Position numbers and translations under genes: made by a program. A DNA stretch of 64,000 bases from Pseudomonas tensinigenes (GTDB lineage: Bacteria; Pseudomonadota; Gammaproteobacteria; Pseudomonadales; Pseudomonadaceae): assembly GCF_014268445.2 (NCBI RefSeq), contig NZ_CP077089.1, positions 486,501 through 550,500 of the forward strand, read 5' to 3'. Every line of letters begins with the position of its first letter. The first letter of the stretch is position 1. Under the pieces are notes generated by a model, which ran no database searches, was not told the DNA's origin, and worked only from the letters and a program-made list of their open reading frames with translations. Of this stretch, positions 44,672-53,570 are shown piece after piece.

Positions 44672-45412
44672 ATGAGCAGCACTGCACAAACTGCTGAAGG
44701 CGAAAAAATTCTCATCGTTGACGACGATCCGGGGCTGAGCAGCCTGCTGGAACGTTTTTTCGTCAGCAAGGGCTACCGCGCCCGTACCGTACCGAACACC
44801 GAGCAGATGGATCGTCTGCTGTCGCGTGAAGTTTTCAATCTGGTCGTCCTCGACCTGATGCTGCCCGGCGAAGACGGTCTGACCGCGTGCCGGCGTCTGC
44901 GGGCCGCGAACAACCAGATCCCGATTATCATGCTCACCGCCAAGGGCGATGAGATGAGCCGTATCAAGGGTCTGGAGCTGGGCGCCGACGATTATCTGGC
45001 CAAGCCGTTCAACCCGGACGAACTGATGGCGCGGGTCAAAGCTGTACTGCGTCGTCAGGCCGCACCGGTACCCGGCGCGCCGGGCAGCGAAGACGAAAAC
45101 GTCACCTTCGGTGATTACGTGTTGTCGCTGGCCACCCGCGAACTGAAACGCGGCGACGAAGTGCACATGCTCACCACCGGTGAGTTTGCGGTACTCAAGG
45201 CCCTGGTGATGAACGCGCGTCAGCCGCTGACCCGCGACAAACTGATGAACCTGGCCCGTGGCCGCGAGTGGGATGCCCTCGAGCGTTCCATCGACGTGCA
45301 GATTTCCCGTCTGCGCCGCATGATCGAGCCTGATGCATCGAAGCCGCGCTATATCCAGACTGTCTGGGGTGTGGGCTACGTGTTCGTACCGGATGGCGCC
45401 GCCACCAAGTGA
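44672..45412 (+). CDS. ompR: Osmolarity response regulator OmpR
   Basis: A 246-residue response regulator. The receiver has the acidic pocket ILIVDDDPGL (Asp pair), phospho-acceptor Asp in VVLDLMLPGEDG (about residue 62), conserved Thr/Ser in IIMLTAKGDE and Lys in YLAKPFNP. The C-terminal winged helix ends in DVQISRLRRMIEPD and QTVWGVGYVF, as in OmpR. The ATG follows AAAAGGAGCATCCA. The sensor kinase gene follows, 113 bases later, with a palindromic repeat in between. Confidence 0.93.
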   Translation: MSSTAQTAEGEKILIVDDDPGLSSLLERFFVSKGYRARTVPNTEQMDRLLSREVFNLVVLDLMLPGEDGLTACRRLRAANNQIPIIMLTAKGDEMSRIKGLELGADDYLAKPFNPDELMARVKAVLRRQAAPVPGAPGSEDENVTFGDYVLSLATRELKRGDEVHMLTTGEFAVLKALVMNARQPLTRDKLMNLARGREWDALERSIDVQISRLRRMIEPDASKPRYIQTVWGVGYVFVPDGAATK

Positions 45413-45422
45413 TCGGCGATTT

Positions 45423-45509
45423 GTAGGAGCGGGTCTGCAGGTTTTGGTCGAACGGCCATGCCCGCAGACTCGCAATCCGCAATATGCGAGCATTGCTCGC
45501 TCCTGCAAG
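45423..45509. repeat. Palindromic repeat inside the ompR-envZ gap
   Basis: GTAGGAGCGGGTCTGC and its imperfect inverse elements (CCCGCAGACTC, GCTCGCTCCTGCAAG) fill most of the 113 bases between the two genes. It is a variant of the GTAGGAGC family. It could lower envZ relative to ompR if it acts on the transcript. Confidence 0.7.
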
Positions 45510-45525
45510 TGTGTAGCGGTTATAG

Positions 45526-46839
45526 ATGAAAACCCCCGTCTGGTTCCCCCAAAGCTTTTTCTCCCGCACCCTCTGGCTGGTGCTCATCGTCGTGCTGTTT
45601 TCCAAGGCGCTGACCCTGGTTTATCTGTTGATGAACGAGGACGTGCTGGTGGATCGCCAATACAGCCACGGCGTCGCCCTGACGCTGCGTGCCTATTGGG
45701 CTGCCGACGAAGAAAACCGCGCGAAGATCGCGGATGCCGCCACCCTGATCCGGGTCGTGGGCGCCGGTGTGCCGGAAGGTGAGCAGCATTGGCCGTACAG
45801 CGAAATCTATCAGCGACAAATGCAGGCGGAGCTGGGCGCCGACACTGAAGTGCGTTTGCGCATGCACTCGCCGCCGGCGTTGTGGGTGCGCGCACCGAGC
45901 CTCGGTGACGGCTGGCTGAAGGTGCCGCTGTATCCGCATCCTTTGCGCGGCCAGAAAATCTGGAACGTGCTCGGCTGGTTCCTCGCCATCGGCTTGCTGT
46001 CGACGGCGTCGGCGTGGATTTTCGTCAGTCAGCTCAACCAACCCTTGAAGCGTCTGGTCTATGCCGCCCGGCAACTCGGTCAGGGTCGCAGCGTACGTCT
46101 GCCGATCAGCGATACGCCGAGCGAGATGACCGAGGTGTATCGCGCTTTTAACCAGATGGCCGAAGACGTCGAGCAGGCCGGACGCGAGCGTGAGTTGATG
46201 CTGGCCGGCGTGTCCCATGACTTGCGCACACCGTTGACGCGGTTGCGCCTGTCGCTGGAATTGATGGGCGACCGCAATGACCTGACCGACGACATGGTCC
46301 GGGACATCGAAGACATGGATGCGATTCTCGACCAGTTCCTCGCGTTTATTCGCGATGGTCGCGACGAATCGGTGGAAGAGGTGGATCTGACTGATCTGGT
46401 GCGCGAGGTCGCGGCGCCCTACAACCAGAACGAAGAGAAGGTGCGTTTGCGTCTGGAGCCGATTCAGCCGTTTCCGCTGCGTCGGGTATCGATGAAACGC
46501 TTGCTGAACAACCTGATTGGCAACGCCTTGAACCATGCCGGCGGTCACGTTGAAGTCGCGGCTTATGTGTCCGGTGACGTCAGTGCGCCGTATGTGGTGC
46601 TGAGCGTGATGGACCGAGGTGCGGGGATTGATCCTTCGGAGCTGGAGGCGATCTTCAACCCGTTTACCCGTGGCGATCGTGCCCGGGGCGGGAAGGGTAC
46701 TGGCTTGGGTTTGGCGATTGTGAAGCGGATTGCTTCGATGCATGGCGGCAATGTTGAACTGCGCAATCGGTCCGGGGGAGGACTGGAGGCGCGGGTGAGG
46801 TTGCCGTTGGGGTTGATGTTGCCTAGGGACGCTGTGTAG
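45526..46839 (+). CDS. envZ: Osmosensor histidine kinase EnvZ
   Basis: A 437-residue membrane sensor kinase. Two membrane helices (about residues 13-35 and about 147-165) bracket a periplasmic domain. A HAMP segment (QLNQPLKRLVYAARQLGQGR) follows, then the H-box GVSHDLRTPLTRLRL with the phospho-His near residue 229, N-box NLIGNALNHAG, and the G-boxes DRGAGIDPSE and GKGTGLGLAIVKR. It phosphorylates OmpR. The ribosome site before the ATG at 45526 is weak. The gene ends at the composite repeat copy D. Confidence 0.92.
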   Translation: MKTPVWFPQSFFSRTLWLVLIVVLFSKALTLVYLLMNEDVLVDRQYSHGVALTLRAYWAADEENRAKIADAATLIRVVGAGVPEGEQHWPYSEIYQRQMQAELGADTEVRLRMHSPPALWVRAPSLGDGWLKVPLYPHPLRGQKIWNVLGWFLAIGLLSTASAWIFVSQLNQPLKRLVYAARQLGQGRSVRLPISDTPSEMTEVYRAFNQMAEDVEQAGRERELMLAGVSHDLRTPLTRLRLSLELMGDRNDLTDDMVRDIEDMDAILDQFLAFIRDGRDESVEEVDLTDLVREVAAPYNQNEEKVRLRLEPIQPFPLRRVSMKRLLNNLIGNALNHAGGHVEVAAYVSGDVSAPYVVLSVMDRGAGIDPSELEAIFNPFTRGDRARGGKGTGLGLAIVKRIASMHGGNVELRNRSGGGLEARVRLPLGLMLPRDAV

Positions 46840-46845
46840 ATCAAA

Positions 46846-47157
46846 AGCCCCTCACCCCAGTCCTCTCCCGTAGGGAGAGGGGGCCGACCGAGGTGTTTTG
46901 CGTCATACATCGACCTGAAAGACTGAGTCGATTATGGATCCGGTACAGCAAGATCAAGTCGGCGTATCTCTTAATCATCCCCCAATCTGCCCCTCTCCCG
47001 GAGGGAGAGGGGCCGACCGAGGTGTCTGGCGTAATACATCGACCTGAATGACCGAGTCGATTATGGATTCGGCACAGCAGGATCAGGTCGGCGTAGTTCT
47101 CCAATATCCCCCAATCAGTCCCCTCTCCCCCTGGGAGAGGGTTAGGGTGAGGGGCTG
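46846..47157. repeat. Composite intergenic repeat, two-unit copy (copy D)
   Basis: Two units about 129 bases apart (the CCGACCG words at 46884 and 47013) between ends CCCCTCACCCCAGTCCTCTCC and GAGAGGGTTAGGGTGAGGGG. It fills the gap between the convergent envZ and rimK genes, as copies A and B do for other convergent pairs. Confidence 0.88.
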
Positions 47158-47162
47158 TTGCT

Positions 47163-48068
47163 CTAGCCCTTGCCTTTTGTCCGAGTCATATTCGGCCCGC
47201 CATTCTTCTCAAGGTGCTCAATGATGATCCCCGCCACATTCTTCCCGGTGGTGGTCTCGATCCCTTCCAGCCCCGGCGACGAATTCACTTCCATCACCAG
47301 CGGCCCGTGATTGGAGCGCAGGATATCCACGCCCGCCACCGCCAGGCCCATGACCTTCGCCGCGCGCAACGCGGTCATGCGTTCCTCTGGGGTGATCTTG
47401 ATCAGGCTGGCGCTGCCGCCGCGATGCAGGTTGGAGCGGAACTCACCCGGTTTGGCCTGACGCTTCATTGCCGCGATGACTTTGTCACCGACCACGAAGC
47501 AACGAATATCCGCACCGCCCGCTTCCTTGATGTACTCCTGAACCATGATGTTCTGCTTCAGGCCCATGAACGCCTCGATCACCGACTCTGCCGCCGTGGC
47601 GGTTTCGCACAGCACCACGCCGATACCTTGCGTGCCTTCCAGCACTTTGATCACCAATGGCGCACCGTTGACCATGTCGATCAGATCGGGAATGTCATCC
47701 GGCGAGTGGGCAAACCCGGTCACCGGCAGACCGATGCCGCGCCGCGACAGCAGTTGCAGCGAACGCAACTTGTCCCGCGAACGGGCGATGGCCACCGATT
47801 CGTTGAGCGGGAATACCCCCATCATTTCGAACTGGCGCAACACCGCGCAGCCGTAGAACGTCACCGACGCACCGATCCGAGGAATCACCGCGTCAAAGCC
47901 TTCCAGCGGTTTGCCGCGATAGTGGATCTGCGGCTTGTGGCTGGCGATGTTCATGTAGGCGCGCAAGGTGTCGATCACTACCATTTCATGCCCGCGCTCG
48001 GTTCCGGCTTCGACCAGACGGCGGGTGGAATACAGACGCGGGTTCCGCGACAGCACAGCGATCTTCAT
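47163..48068 (-). CDS. rimK: RimK, alpha-L-glutamate ligase for ribosomal protein S6
   Basis: A 301-residue ATP-grasp ligase. Signatures are [20 protein letters not shown] at the N-terminus, the ATP-grasp lid [15 protein letters not shown], and the metal-binding [14 protein letters not shown]. It adds glutamates to the C-terminus of ribosomal protein S6. Its start overlaps the rimB stop by four bases. In P. fluorescens SBW25, RimA, RimB and RimK work together to link c-di-GMP, ribosome modification and host colonisation, from published work on that strain as I recall it. Confidence 0.93.
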   Translation of the reverse strand: MKIAVLSRNPRLYSTRRLVEAGTERGHEMVVIDTLRAYMNIASHKPQIHYRGKPLEGFDAVIPRIGASVTFYGCAVLRQFEMMGVFPLNESVAIARSRDKLRSLQLLSRRGIGLPVTGFAHSPDDIPDLIDMVNGAPLVIKVLEGTQGIGVVLCETATAAESVIEAFMGLKQNIMVQEYIKEAGGADIRCFVVGDKVIAAMKRQAKPGEFRSNLHRGGSASLIKITPEERMTALRAAKVMGLAVAGVDILRSNHGPLVMEVNSSPGLEGIETTTGKNVAGIIIEHLEKNGGPNMTRTKGKG

Positions 48069-48544
48069 GCAACACCTGTGGAGGAGGTAGATACCGGGAA
48101 CACCGGCTTGTCTTGTACATACTTGATGCCCGGATTGACGACCAGTTGGCCATCGATCAGGGCTTTGGAACCGAGCAACAGGCGATAGCGCATGGATTTG
48201 CGGCAGGCGAGGGTGAACTCGATCGGCCAGACCCGATCACCCAAAGCCAGAGTGGTGCTGATCACATAGCGCTCCTGGGCATGGCCGTTGGAGCTTTTGA
48301 TGGTTTTGCGCGTCACCAGTGGCGCTTCGCAGCGGCGGTGACGCAACTGCACCACCGTGCCGAGGTGCGCGGTGAAGCGCACCCATTTCTCACCGTCGCG
48401 TTCGAACGGTTCGATGTCGGTGGCATGCAGGCTGGAGGTGCTGGCGCCGGTGTCGATTTTCGCTCGCAGGCCTGCGACTCCCAGATCAGGGAGCGCCACC
48501 CACTCACGCAGACCGACAACGGTCAAATGATCAAATGTCTTCAA
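48065..48544 (-). CDS. rimB: RimB-like retropepsin-type aspartyl protease (ATP-dependent zinc protease family)
   Basis: A 159-residue protein with the retropepsin-like motif [14 protein letters not shown] (about residues 28-41); the Asp-Thr-Gly triad is intact. In the SBW25 model RimB is a small protease that acts on glutamylated S6 and stimulates RimK. It overlaps rimK and follows rimA by 16 bases, so the three genes form one operon. The family name 'ATP-dependent zinc protease' is historical; the sequence shows only an aspartyl-protease signature. Confidence 0.85.
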   Translation of the reverse strand: MKTFDHLTVVGLREWVALPDLGVAGLRAKIDTGASTSSLHATDIEPFERDGEKWVRFTAHLGTVVQLRHRRCEAPLVTRKTIKSSNGHAQERYVISTTLALGDRVWPIEFTLACRKSMRYRLLLGSKALIDGQLVVNPGIKYVQDKPVFPVSTSSTGVA

Positions 48545-48560
48545 TAGAAAAAACCAACGA

Positions 48561-49340
48561 TTAACGTGTCCAGGCCTCAGGTGAAACCTGGGCCAACGCT
48601 TTGAATGCAGGTTTGGCGAACCAGTAGCCCTGCATCAGAAATATTCCACAGTCCGCCAGGAAATCCCGTTCACCGGCGCTCTCGATGCCTTCGGCAATGA
48701 CTGTAACGTCCAACTCCGCACAGATTGTGACAATCCCCCGGACGATCGCCTGACGAACACGGTCTTGATCGACATTGCGGATCAGCGCCATGTCGAGTTT
48801 GATCAGGTCCGGTTGGAAATCAGCCAGCAGATTGAGCCCCGAATAACCGGCACCGAAATCGTCGATGGCAGTCTTGAAGCCGAATTCGCGGTATTCACGC
48901 AGAATATTGGTCAAATGGCGATAGTTATCTACGTGCTCGCTTTCCAGGGTTTCGAAAATCAGCCGGTCGATAGGGAAACGGTGTTTTTTTGCCGCCTCCA
49001 GGGTACTGCGAATGCATAACTCTGGACGATAGACCGCGTTGGGCATGAAGTTGATCGACAAGTGTGTCTGCATATTAAGATCGGCCGCACCTTCGATGGC
49101 GCGGGTCCGGCAGAGCTGGTCGAAACGGTAGCGGTTATCTTCTGTAACCTGATCCAACACAGTGAGTGCGCCTTCACCCTTCACACCGCGAACCAGCGCT
49201 TCATGGGCGAAAACCGACTGGTCGCGCAGATCCACGATGGGTTGGTAGGCGAAGGAAAAATCGAAGCCCAGCGGTTCGCTTTGCTGACACCCTTGGCAAC
49301 CGGCCTTGGGTGAGGTTAATGAAGACGGAAATTTAGTCAC
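48561..49340 (-). CDS. rimA: RimA-like EAL-domain cyclic-di-GMP phosphodiesterase
   Basis: About 259 residues, essentially a stand-alone EAL domain. The EAL motif is HEALVRG near residue 40; further residues are in NFMPNAVY, ETLES (Glu) and IDDFGAGYSGLNLL, with KLDMALIRN and the loop VIAEGIES. The catalytic residues look intact. In SBW25 RimA both hydrolyses c-di-GMP and interacts with RimK. GTG at 49338-49340 is chosen because GGAG lies seven bases upstream; an earlier in-frame GTG at 49376 would add 12 residues. It is the first gene of the rim operon, divergent from hslR. Confidence 0.82.
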   Translation of the reverse strand: MTKFPSSLTSPKAGCQGCQQSEPLGFDFSFAYQPIVDLRDQSVFAHEALVRGVKGEGALTVLDQVTEDNRYRFDQLCRTRAIEGAADLNMQTHLSINFMPNAVYRPELCIRSTLEAAKKHRFPIDRLIFETLESEHVDNYRHLTNILREYREFGFKTAIDDFGAGYSGLNLLADFQPDLIKLDMALIRNVDQDRVRQAIVRGIVTICAELDVTVIAEGIESAGERDFLADCGIFLMQGYWFAKPAFKALAQVSPEAWTR

Positions 49341-49456
49341 TCGATCACTCCATGCCGATGTACCGGCCAAGATCACAGTCTATCTGGAGGGCCGAGTTCT
49401 TGCGCCCGACAGAAACGGTAGTACAGTTCCGACTACTGGCCGAACGAGGAATTCAA

Positions 49457-49864
49457 ATGGCACAAAAAAGCGAAGAGGACGACAAGGTCCGTCTCGACAA
49501 GTGGCTGTGGGCTGCGCGTTTTTATAAGACCCGCGCCTTGGCCAAAGCGGCGATCGAGAGCGGCAAGGTGCATTGTCGCGGCGAACGCTGCAAGCCTGGC
49601 AAAGAGCCACGCATTGGCGATGAGTTCGAGATTCGTACCGGGTTTGAAGTGCGTACGGTGAAGGTTGAAGCTTTGTCGATTGTGCGACGTGGCGCCCCGG
49701 AGGCGCAGACGCTGTATGCAGAGACCGAGGCAAGTATTGCCAAGCGTGAAGCAGCCGCGGCGATGCGCAAGGCGGGTGCGTTGGGCGTGAGCACTGACGG
49801 CAAGCCGAGCAAGAAACAGCGGCGGGATTTGTTCAAGTTTCGCGGTAGCAGTAACGACGAATAA
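49457..49864 (+). CDS. hslR: Hsp15, S4-domain RNA-binding heat-shock protein
   Basis: A 135-residue protein with an N-terminal S4 domain: VRLDKWLWAARFYKTRALA, then AIESGKVHCRGERCKPG. Hsp15 binds 50S subunits carrying nascent peptidyl-tRNA and helps recycle them. The C-terminus is basic (SKKQRRDLFKF). The ATG at 49457 follows ACGAGGA; the longer open frame from 49352 is not supported. Hsp33 (hslO) lies about 1 kb downstream, as in the usual hslR-hslO pairing, but here a PAP2-type gene on the other strand sits between. Confidence 0.9.
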   Translation: MAQKSEEDDKVRLDKWLWAARFYKTRALAKAAIESGKVHCRGERCKPGKEPRIGDEFEIRTGFEVRTVKVEALSIVRRGAPEAQTLYAETEASIAKREAAAAMRKAGALGVSTDGKPSKKQRRDLFKFRGSSNDE

Positions 49865-49885
49865 TCGCGTTGTTGGTGCTGGCCT

Positions 49886-49950
49886 CTTCGCGAGCCAACT
49901 CGCTCCCACAGGAAACTGCATTCTAATGTGGGAGCGAGCCTGCTCGCGAA
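49886..49950. repeat. REPIN-type palindromic repeat pair
   Basis: CTTCGCGAGCCAACTCGCTCC and GGGAGCGAGCCTGCTCGCGAA, a slightly degenerate left arm. It lies between the convergent hslR and PAP2-family genes. Confidence 0.85.
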
Positions 49951-49985
49951 TCGCGGGCGTAGCCCTCGCCGAAGACAGCTCGATA

Positions 49986-50786
49986 TCAGGCGCTACGCAC
50001 CACACTCATCCGCGAAACCAGCGGCAACTTGCCCACCAGCGAAAAGATCGGCGCCGTCACCTTCAGCCAGAAGTTCGAGGCGTGATACGCAAACGGCGTG
50101 TAGTAACCCCAACCCAACGCCCACACCGCCAGCAGCAGACCGCCGATGTAATCGTCCTGACCCCAATGCGCACCGGCCACCAGGCGCGGCAGCATGAACA
50201 GCAGCGCCAGACCCCAGATCGTCAGAAACTGGCCGACCGTACGACTGAACACGCCCATAAATAGCGCCCAGATCAACAGCACTGAAGCATGATCACCCGG
50301 AAAACTCTGGCCGGAGCGATCCTTCAGCTCCCAGGTTTTCTCCAGGTGCGGGAAGTAATCGCTGATATGCACCGCGCCTTCGAGCACCATCGACGGGCTG
50401 CTGTGTTGCCAGTCCATATGGTCGGCGAACTTGGAAAACAGCGCGCGGATCACCACCATCAACAACAGGATCGAGAAAAAACCGAAGAATGCGCGACGCA
50501 CGTCAATGGCCTTGAACACCCAGTCACCCTTGATCAGCAGCGTCAGCAGGATCAGTCCGACAACGATGTCGAATGGGCGCAGACTTGCAATTGCCCAGAT
50601 GTGGAGCCATATCGGGTTGCTGGCAAGCGGTGCATTGAGCGAGCGGAACAGCCACTCGTCGAAAATCACACACAGCGAGTTGCCCGTAGGCCATAACCAG
50701 AAAGCCAGTAGCGCCAACGGCACTACGTTGCACAGAACCAGCCGGCCGAGGTTCCACCTAGATTGGAACAAACCCGGATTGTTCAT
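49986..50786 (-). CDS. PAP2-family membrane phosphatase
   Basis: A 266-residue inner-membrane protein with about six helices. The PAP2/LpxT-type motifs are SFPGDHASV (the PSGH element) and RLVAGAHWGQDDYIGG (SRxxxxHxxxD element), so the catalytic His and Asp are present. Candidate substrates are undecaprenyl pyrophosphate or lipid A phosphates. The ATG at 50784-50786 has GGGAGGC upstream; an open frame beyond it runs toward the divergent hslO and is not supported. Its place between hslR and hslO, on the opposite strand, is unusual but may be common in this group. Confidence 0.8.
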   Translation of the reverse strand: MNNPGLFQSRWNLGRLVLCNVVPLALLAFWLWPTGNSLCVIFDEWLFRSLNAPLASNPIWLHIWAIASLRPFDIVVGLILLTLLIKGDWVFKAIDVRRAFFGFFSILLLMVVIRALFSKFADHMDWQHSSPSMVLEGAVHISDYFPHLEKTWELKDRSGQSFPGDHASVLLIWALFMGVFSRTVGQFLTIWGLALLFMLPRLVAGAHWGQDDYIGGLLLAVWALGWGYYTPFAYHASNFWLKVTAPIFSLVGKLPLVSRMSVVRSA

Positions 50787-50891
50787 AAAATGCCTCCCAT
50801 GGCACAGCAGTCGGCACCAAAAAGAGTGCCAAGAAGCGCAAATTTTCACGTCTTGTAACCATTTTGTCACCACATTCAGATACCCAAAATT

Positions 50892-51794
50892 ATGACCGAC
50901 CTAGCGGATACCGATTTCACCCAACGTTTCATCTTCGATGACAGCGACACGCGCGGCGAACTGGTTGCGCTTGAACGCAGCTACGCCGAGGTTCTCGCCA
51001 AGCACCCGTACCCGGAGCCAGTGGCGCAACTGCTGGGCGAATTGATGGCGGCCGCCTCGTTGCTGGTAGGCACGCTGAAGTTCGATGGCTTGCTGATTCT
51101 GCAGGCGCGTTCCGAAGGCCCGATCCCGCTGCTGATGATCGAATGTTCCAGCGAGCGCGATATCCGTGGCCTGGCGCGTTACAACGCCGAGCAGATCGCG
51201 CCGGACGCGACCCTTGCCGATCTGATGCCGGGCGGTGACCTGACCCTGACCGTCGACCCGACTGTCGGTCAGCGCTACCAGGGCATTGTCGATCTCGACG
51301 GCGAAACCCTGTCGGAATGCTTCACCAACTATTTCGTCATGTCGCAACAGGTCGGTACGCGCTTCAAGCTGTTCGCCGATGGCCGTCGTGCCCGCGGGAT
51401 GCTGCTGCAACAACTGCCGGCCGATCGCTTGAAAGACGAAGAAGAGCGCGCCGCCAGCTGGCAGCACCTCACCGCACTGGCGAGCACACTGACCGCCGAT
51501 GAGTTATTGAGCCTGGACAACGAAACCGTGCTGCATCGCCTCTACCATGAAGAGCAAGTGCGCCTGTTCGATGTGCAGAACCTGCGTTTCCGTTGCACCT
51601 GCTCGCGCGAGCGTTCGGGCAACGCGCTGGTCAGTCTGGGTCTTGAGGATGCACAACAATTGGTTCAAGAGAACGGCGGTACTATCGAGATCGATTGCCA
51701 GTTCTGCAATCAGCAGTACCTGTTCGACGCGGCCGATATTGCTCAATTGTTCGCTGGCGCAGGCGTCGACACGCCGTCAGATACCCGGCACTAA
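50892..51794 (+). CDS. hslO: Hsp33, redox-regulated chaperone
   Basis: A 300-residue cytosolic holdase activated by oxidation. The C-terminal zinc-binding cysteines are CTCSRERS (CxC) and [11 protein letters not shown] (CxxC), both intact. The N-terminal domain has [19 protein letters not shown]. It protects unfolding proteins under oxidative and heat stress. A perfect-looking stem follows at 51822-51847 before pckA. Confidence 0.93.
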   Translation: MTDLADTDFTQRFIFDDSDTRGELVALERSYAEVLAKHPYPEPVAQLLGELMAAASLLVGTLKFDGLLILQARSEGPIPLLMIECSSERDIRGLARYNAEQIAPDATLADLMPGGDLTLTVDPTVGQRYQGIVDLDGETLSECFTNYFVMSQQVGTRFKLFADGRRARGMLLQQLPADRLKDEEERAASWQHLTALASTLTADELLSLDNETVLHRLYHEEQVRLFDVQNLRFRCTCSRERSGNALVSLGLEDAQQLVQENGGTIEIDCQFCNQQYLFDAADIAQLFAGAGVDTPSDTRH

Positions 51795-51821
51795 AACGGT
51801 TCAGCGCAGGTAAATTCACTG

Positions 51822-51847
51822 CGTAACGACGGAATTTCGCCGTTACG
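51822..51847. promoter_or_regulatory. Stem-loop between hslO and pckA
   Basis: CGTAACGACG, loop GAATTT, CGCCGTTACG: ten positions with one mismatch. It has no U-run, so it could be an operator or mRNA element in the 181-base gap rather than a plain terminator. Confidence 0.5.
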
Positions 51848-51975
51848 ACGGGAGGACCCTACTCTTTTTGGGCTTTTCTGGCATAATCCGGCCCACTTTT
51901 TTCGCGGTAGTAGTGCACGACTTTCTACTACAAAACGTTTGGAGCACACTCGGCCACTGGCCGACGGGGAACCTC

Positions 51976-53517
51976 ATGACGCAAGCCAATAACGCCGTGT
52001 ACACCGATCTGAGTGTTGATGATCTGGTAAAAGAAGCCCTGAACCGCGGTGAGGGCGAGCTTGCCGATACCGGCGCTCTGGTTGTTCGCACTGGTCACCG
52101 CACCGGTCGTTCGCCTGTTGACCGTTTCATCGTTGAAGAGCCTTCCACCCAGGCCGCTATTGCCTGGGGCCCGATCAACCGCAAGTTCCCGGCCGATAAG
52201 TTCGACGCGCTGTGGGCTCGCGTAGAAGCATTCAACAACGCGCAAGAGCACTTTGTGTCCCACGTGCATGTAGGCGCGGCGGAAGATCACTACCTGGCCG
52301 TGAAAATGACCACTCAGACTGCCTGGCAGAATCTGTTCGGTCGTTGCCTGTTCATCAACCCGGCCCAGTACAACCCGGCCGGTCGTGAAGAGTGGCAAGT
52401 GCTCAACGTGGCCAACTTCGAGTGCGTGCCTGAGCGTGACGGCACCAACTCCGACGGTTGCGTGATCCTCAACTTCGCACAGAAGAAAGTGTTGATCGCC
52501 GGCATGCGTTACGCCGGTGAGATGAAGAAAGCCATGTTCTCCGTGCAGAACTTCCTGCTGCCGGCCGCTGACGTGCTGCCAATGCACTGCGCTGCCAACA
52601 TCGGCGAAGAAGGCGACGTGACCCTGTTCTTCGGTCTGTCGGGCACCGGTAAAACCACCCTGTCGGCCGACGAAAGCCGTTACCTGATCGGTGACGACGA
52701 ACACGGCTGGGGCGAAGGCGTGGTGTTCAACATCGAAGGCGGTTGCTATGCCAAGTGCATCGACCTCTCCGAGAAGAACGAGCCGGTTATCTGGAAAGCC
52801 ATCAAGCACGGCGCTGTACTGGAAAACGTCGTTATCGACGACGCCAAGCACGCCGACTACGCCGATGTCAGCCTGACCCAGAACAGCCGCGCCGCGTACC
52901 CGCTGGAGCACGTTGCCAAGCGTTCCGAGCACAACCTCGGTGGCGAGCCAAACGCTGTAATCTTCCTGACCTGCGACCTGACCGGCGTACTGCCGCCAGT
53001 GTCGATCCTCAACGAAGAACAAGCGGCCTACCACTTCCTGTCCGGCTACACCGCACTGGTGGGCTCGACTGAAATGGGTTCGGGCAGCGGCATCAAGTCG
53101 ACCTTCTCCACCTGCTTCGGCGCACCGTTCTTCCCGCGTCCAGCTGGCGAGTACGCTGAGCTGCTGATCAAGCGCATCCGTGGCTTCGGCTCCAAGGTCT
53201 ACCTGGTCAACACCGGCTGGACCGGCGGCGGCTACGGCGTCGGCAAACGCTTCAACATCCCGACCACTCGCGCAGTGATCGCAGCGATCCAGAGCGGCGC
53301 GCTGATCGGTGCAGCCACTGAACACCTCGACACCATCAACCTCGACGTGCCACTGGCCGTACCGGGCGTTGAAACCAACCTGCTTAACCCACGCAACACC
53401 TGGGCTGACAAGGCTGCGTACGACGAGGCTGCGAAAGCACTGGCCGGTCTGTTCATCGAGAACTTCAAAAAGTTTGAAGTTAGCGACGCGATCAAGGCTG
53501 CAGGGCCGAAGTTGTAA
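51976..53517 (+). CDS. pckA: Phosphoenolpyruvate carboxykinase (ATP)
   Basis: A 513-residue enzyme, full length for the ATP-type PEPCK. It converts oxaloacetate + ATP to PEP + CO2 for gluconeogenesis. Active-site motifs are [13 protein letters not shown] (ATP phosphate loop), IGDDEHGW (metal-binding Asp/His region), FIVEEPST upstream and [17 protein letters not shown] 51976 opens [13 protein letters not shown]; an open frame to 51868 is not coding. It is followed by a strong terminator. Confidence 0.95.
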   Translation: MTQANNAVYTDLSVDDLVKEALNRGEGELADTGALVVRTGHRTGRSPVDRFIVEEPSTQAAIAWGPINRKFPADKFDALWARVEAFNNAQEHFVSHVHVGAAEDHYLAVKMTTQTAWQNLFGRCLFINPAQYNPAGREEWQVLNVANFECVPERDGTNSDGCVILNFAQKKVLIAGMRYAGEMKKAMFSVQNFLLPAADVLPMHCAANIGEEGDVTLFFGLSGTGKTTLSADESRYLIGDDEHGWGEGVVFNIEGGCYAKCIDLSEKNEPVIWKAIKHGAVLENVVIDDAKHADYADVSLTQNSRAAYPLEHVAKRSEHNLGGEPNAVIFLTCDLTGVLPPVSILNEEQAAYHFLSGYTALVGSTEMGSGSGIKSTFSTCFGAPFFPRPAGEYAELLIKRIRGFGSKVYLVNTGWTGGGYGVGKRFNIPTTRAVIAAIQSGALIGAATEHLDTINLDVPLAVPGVETNLLNPRNTWADKAAYDEAAKALAGLFIENFKKFEVSDAIKAAGPKL

Positions 53518-53536
53518 GATTGGTTTGTTGTGAATG

Positions 53537-53567
53537 AAAAAGCCGCCTTTAGGGGCGGCTTTTTTTA
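53537..53567 (+). terminator. Rho-independent terminator of pckA
   Basis: AAAGCCGCC, loop, GGCGGCTTT followed by a T-run TTTTTTTAT. It marks the end of the core block; the AT-rich island begins right after it. Confidence 0.93.
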
Positions 53568-53570
53568 TAA

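Noticed and set aside
45520..46743. 407-codon open frame opposite envZ
   Set aside because: Antisense to a clear histidine kinase and without known motifs.
51928..53325. 465-codon open frame opposite pckA
   Set aside because: Antisense shadow of pckA.
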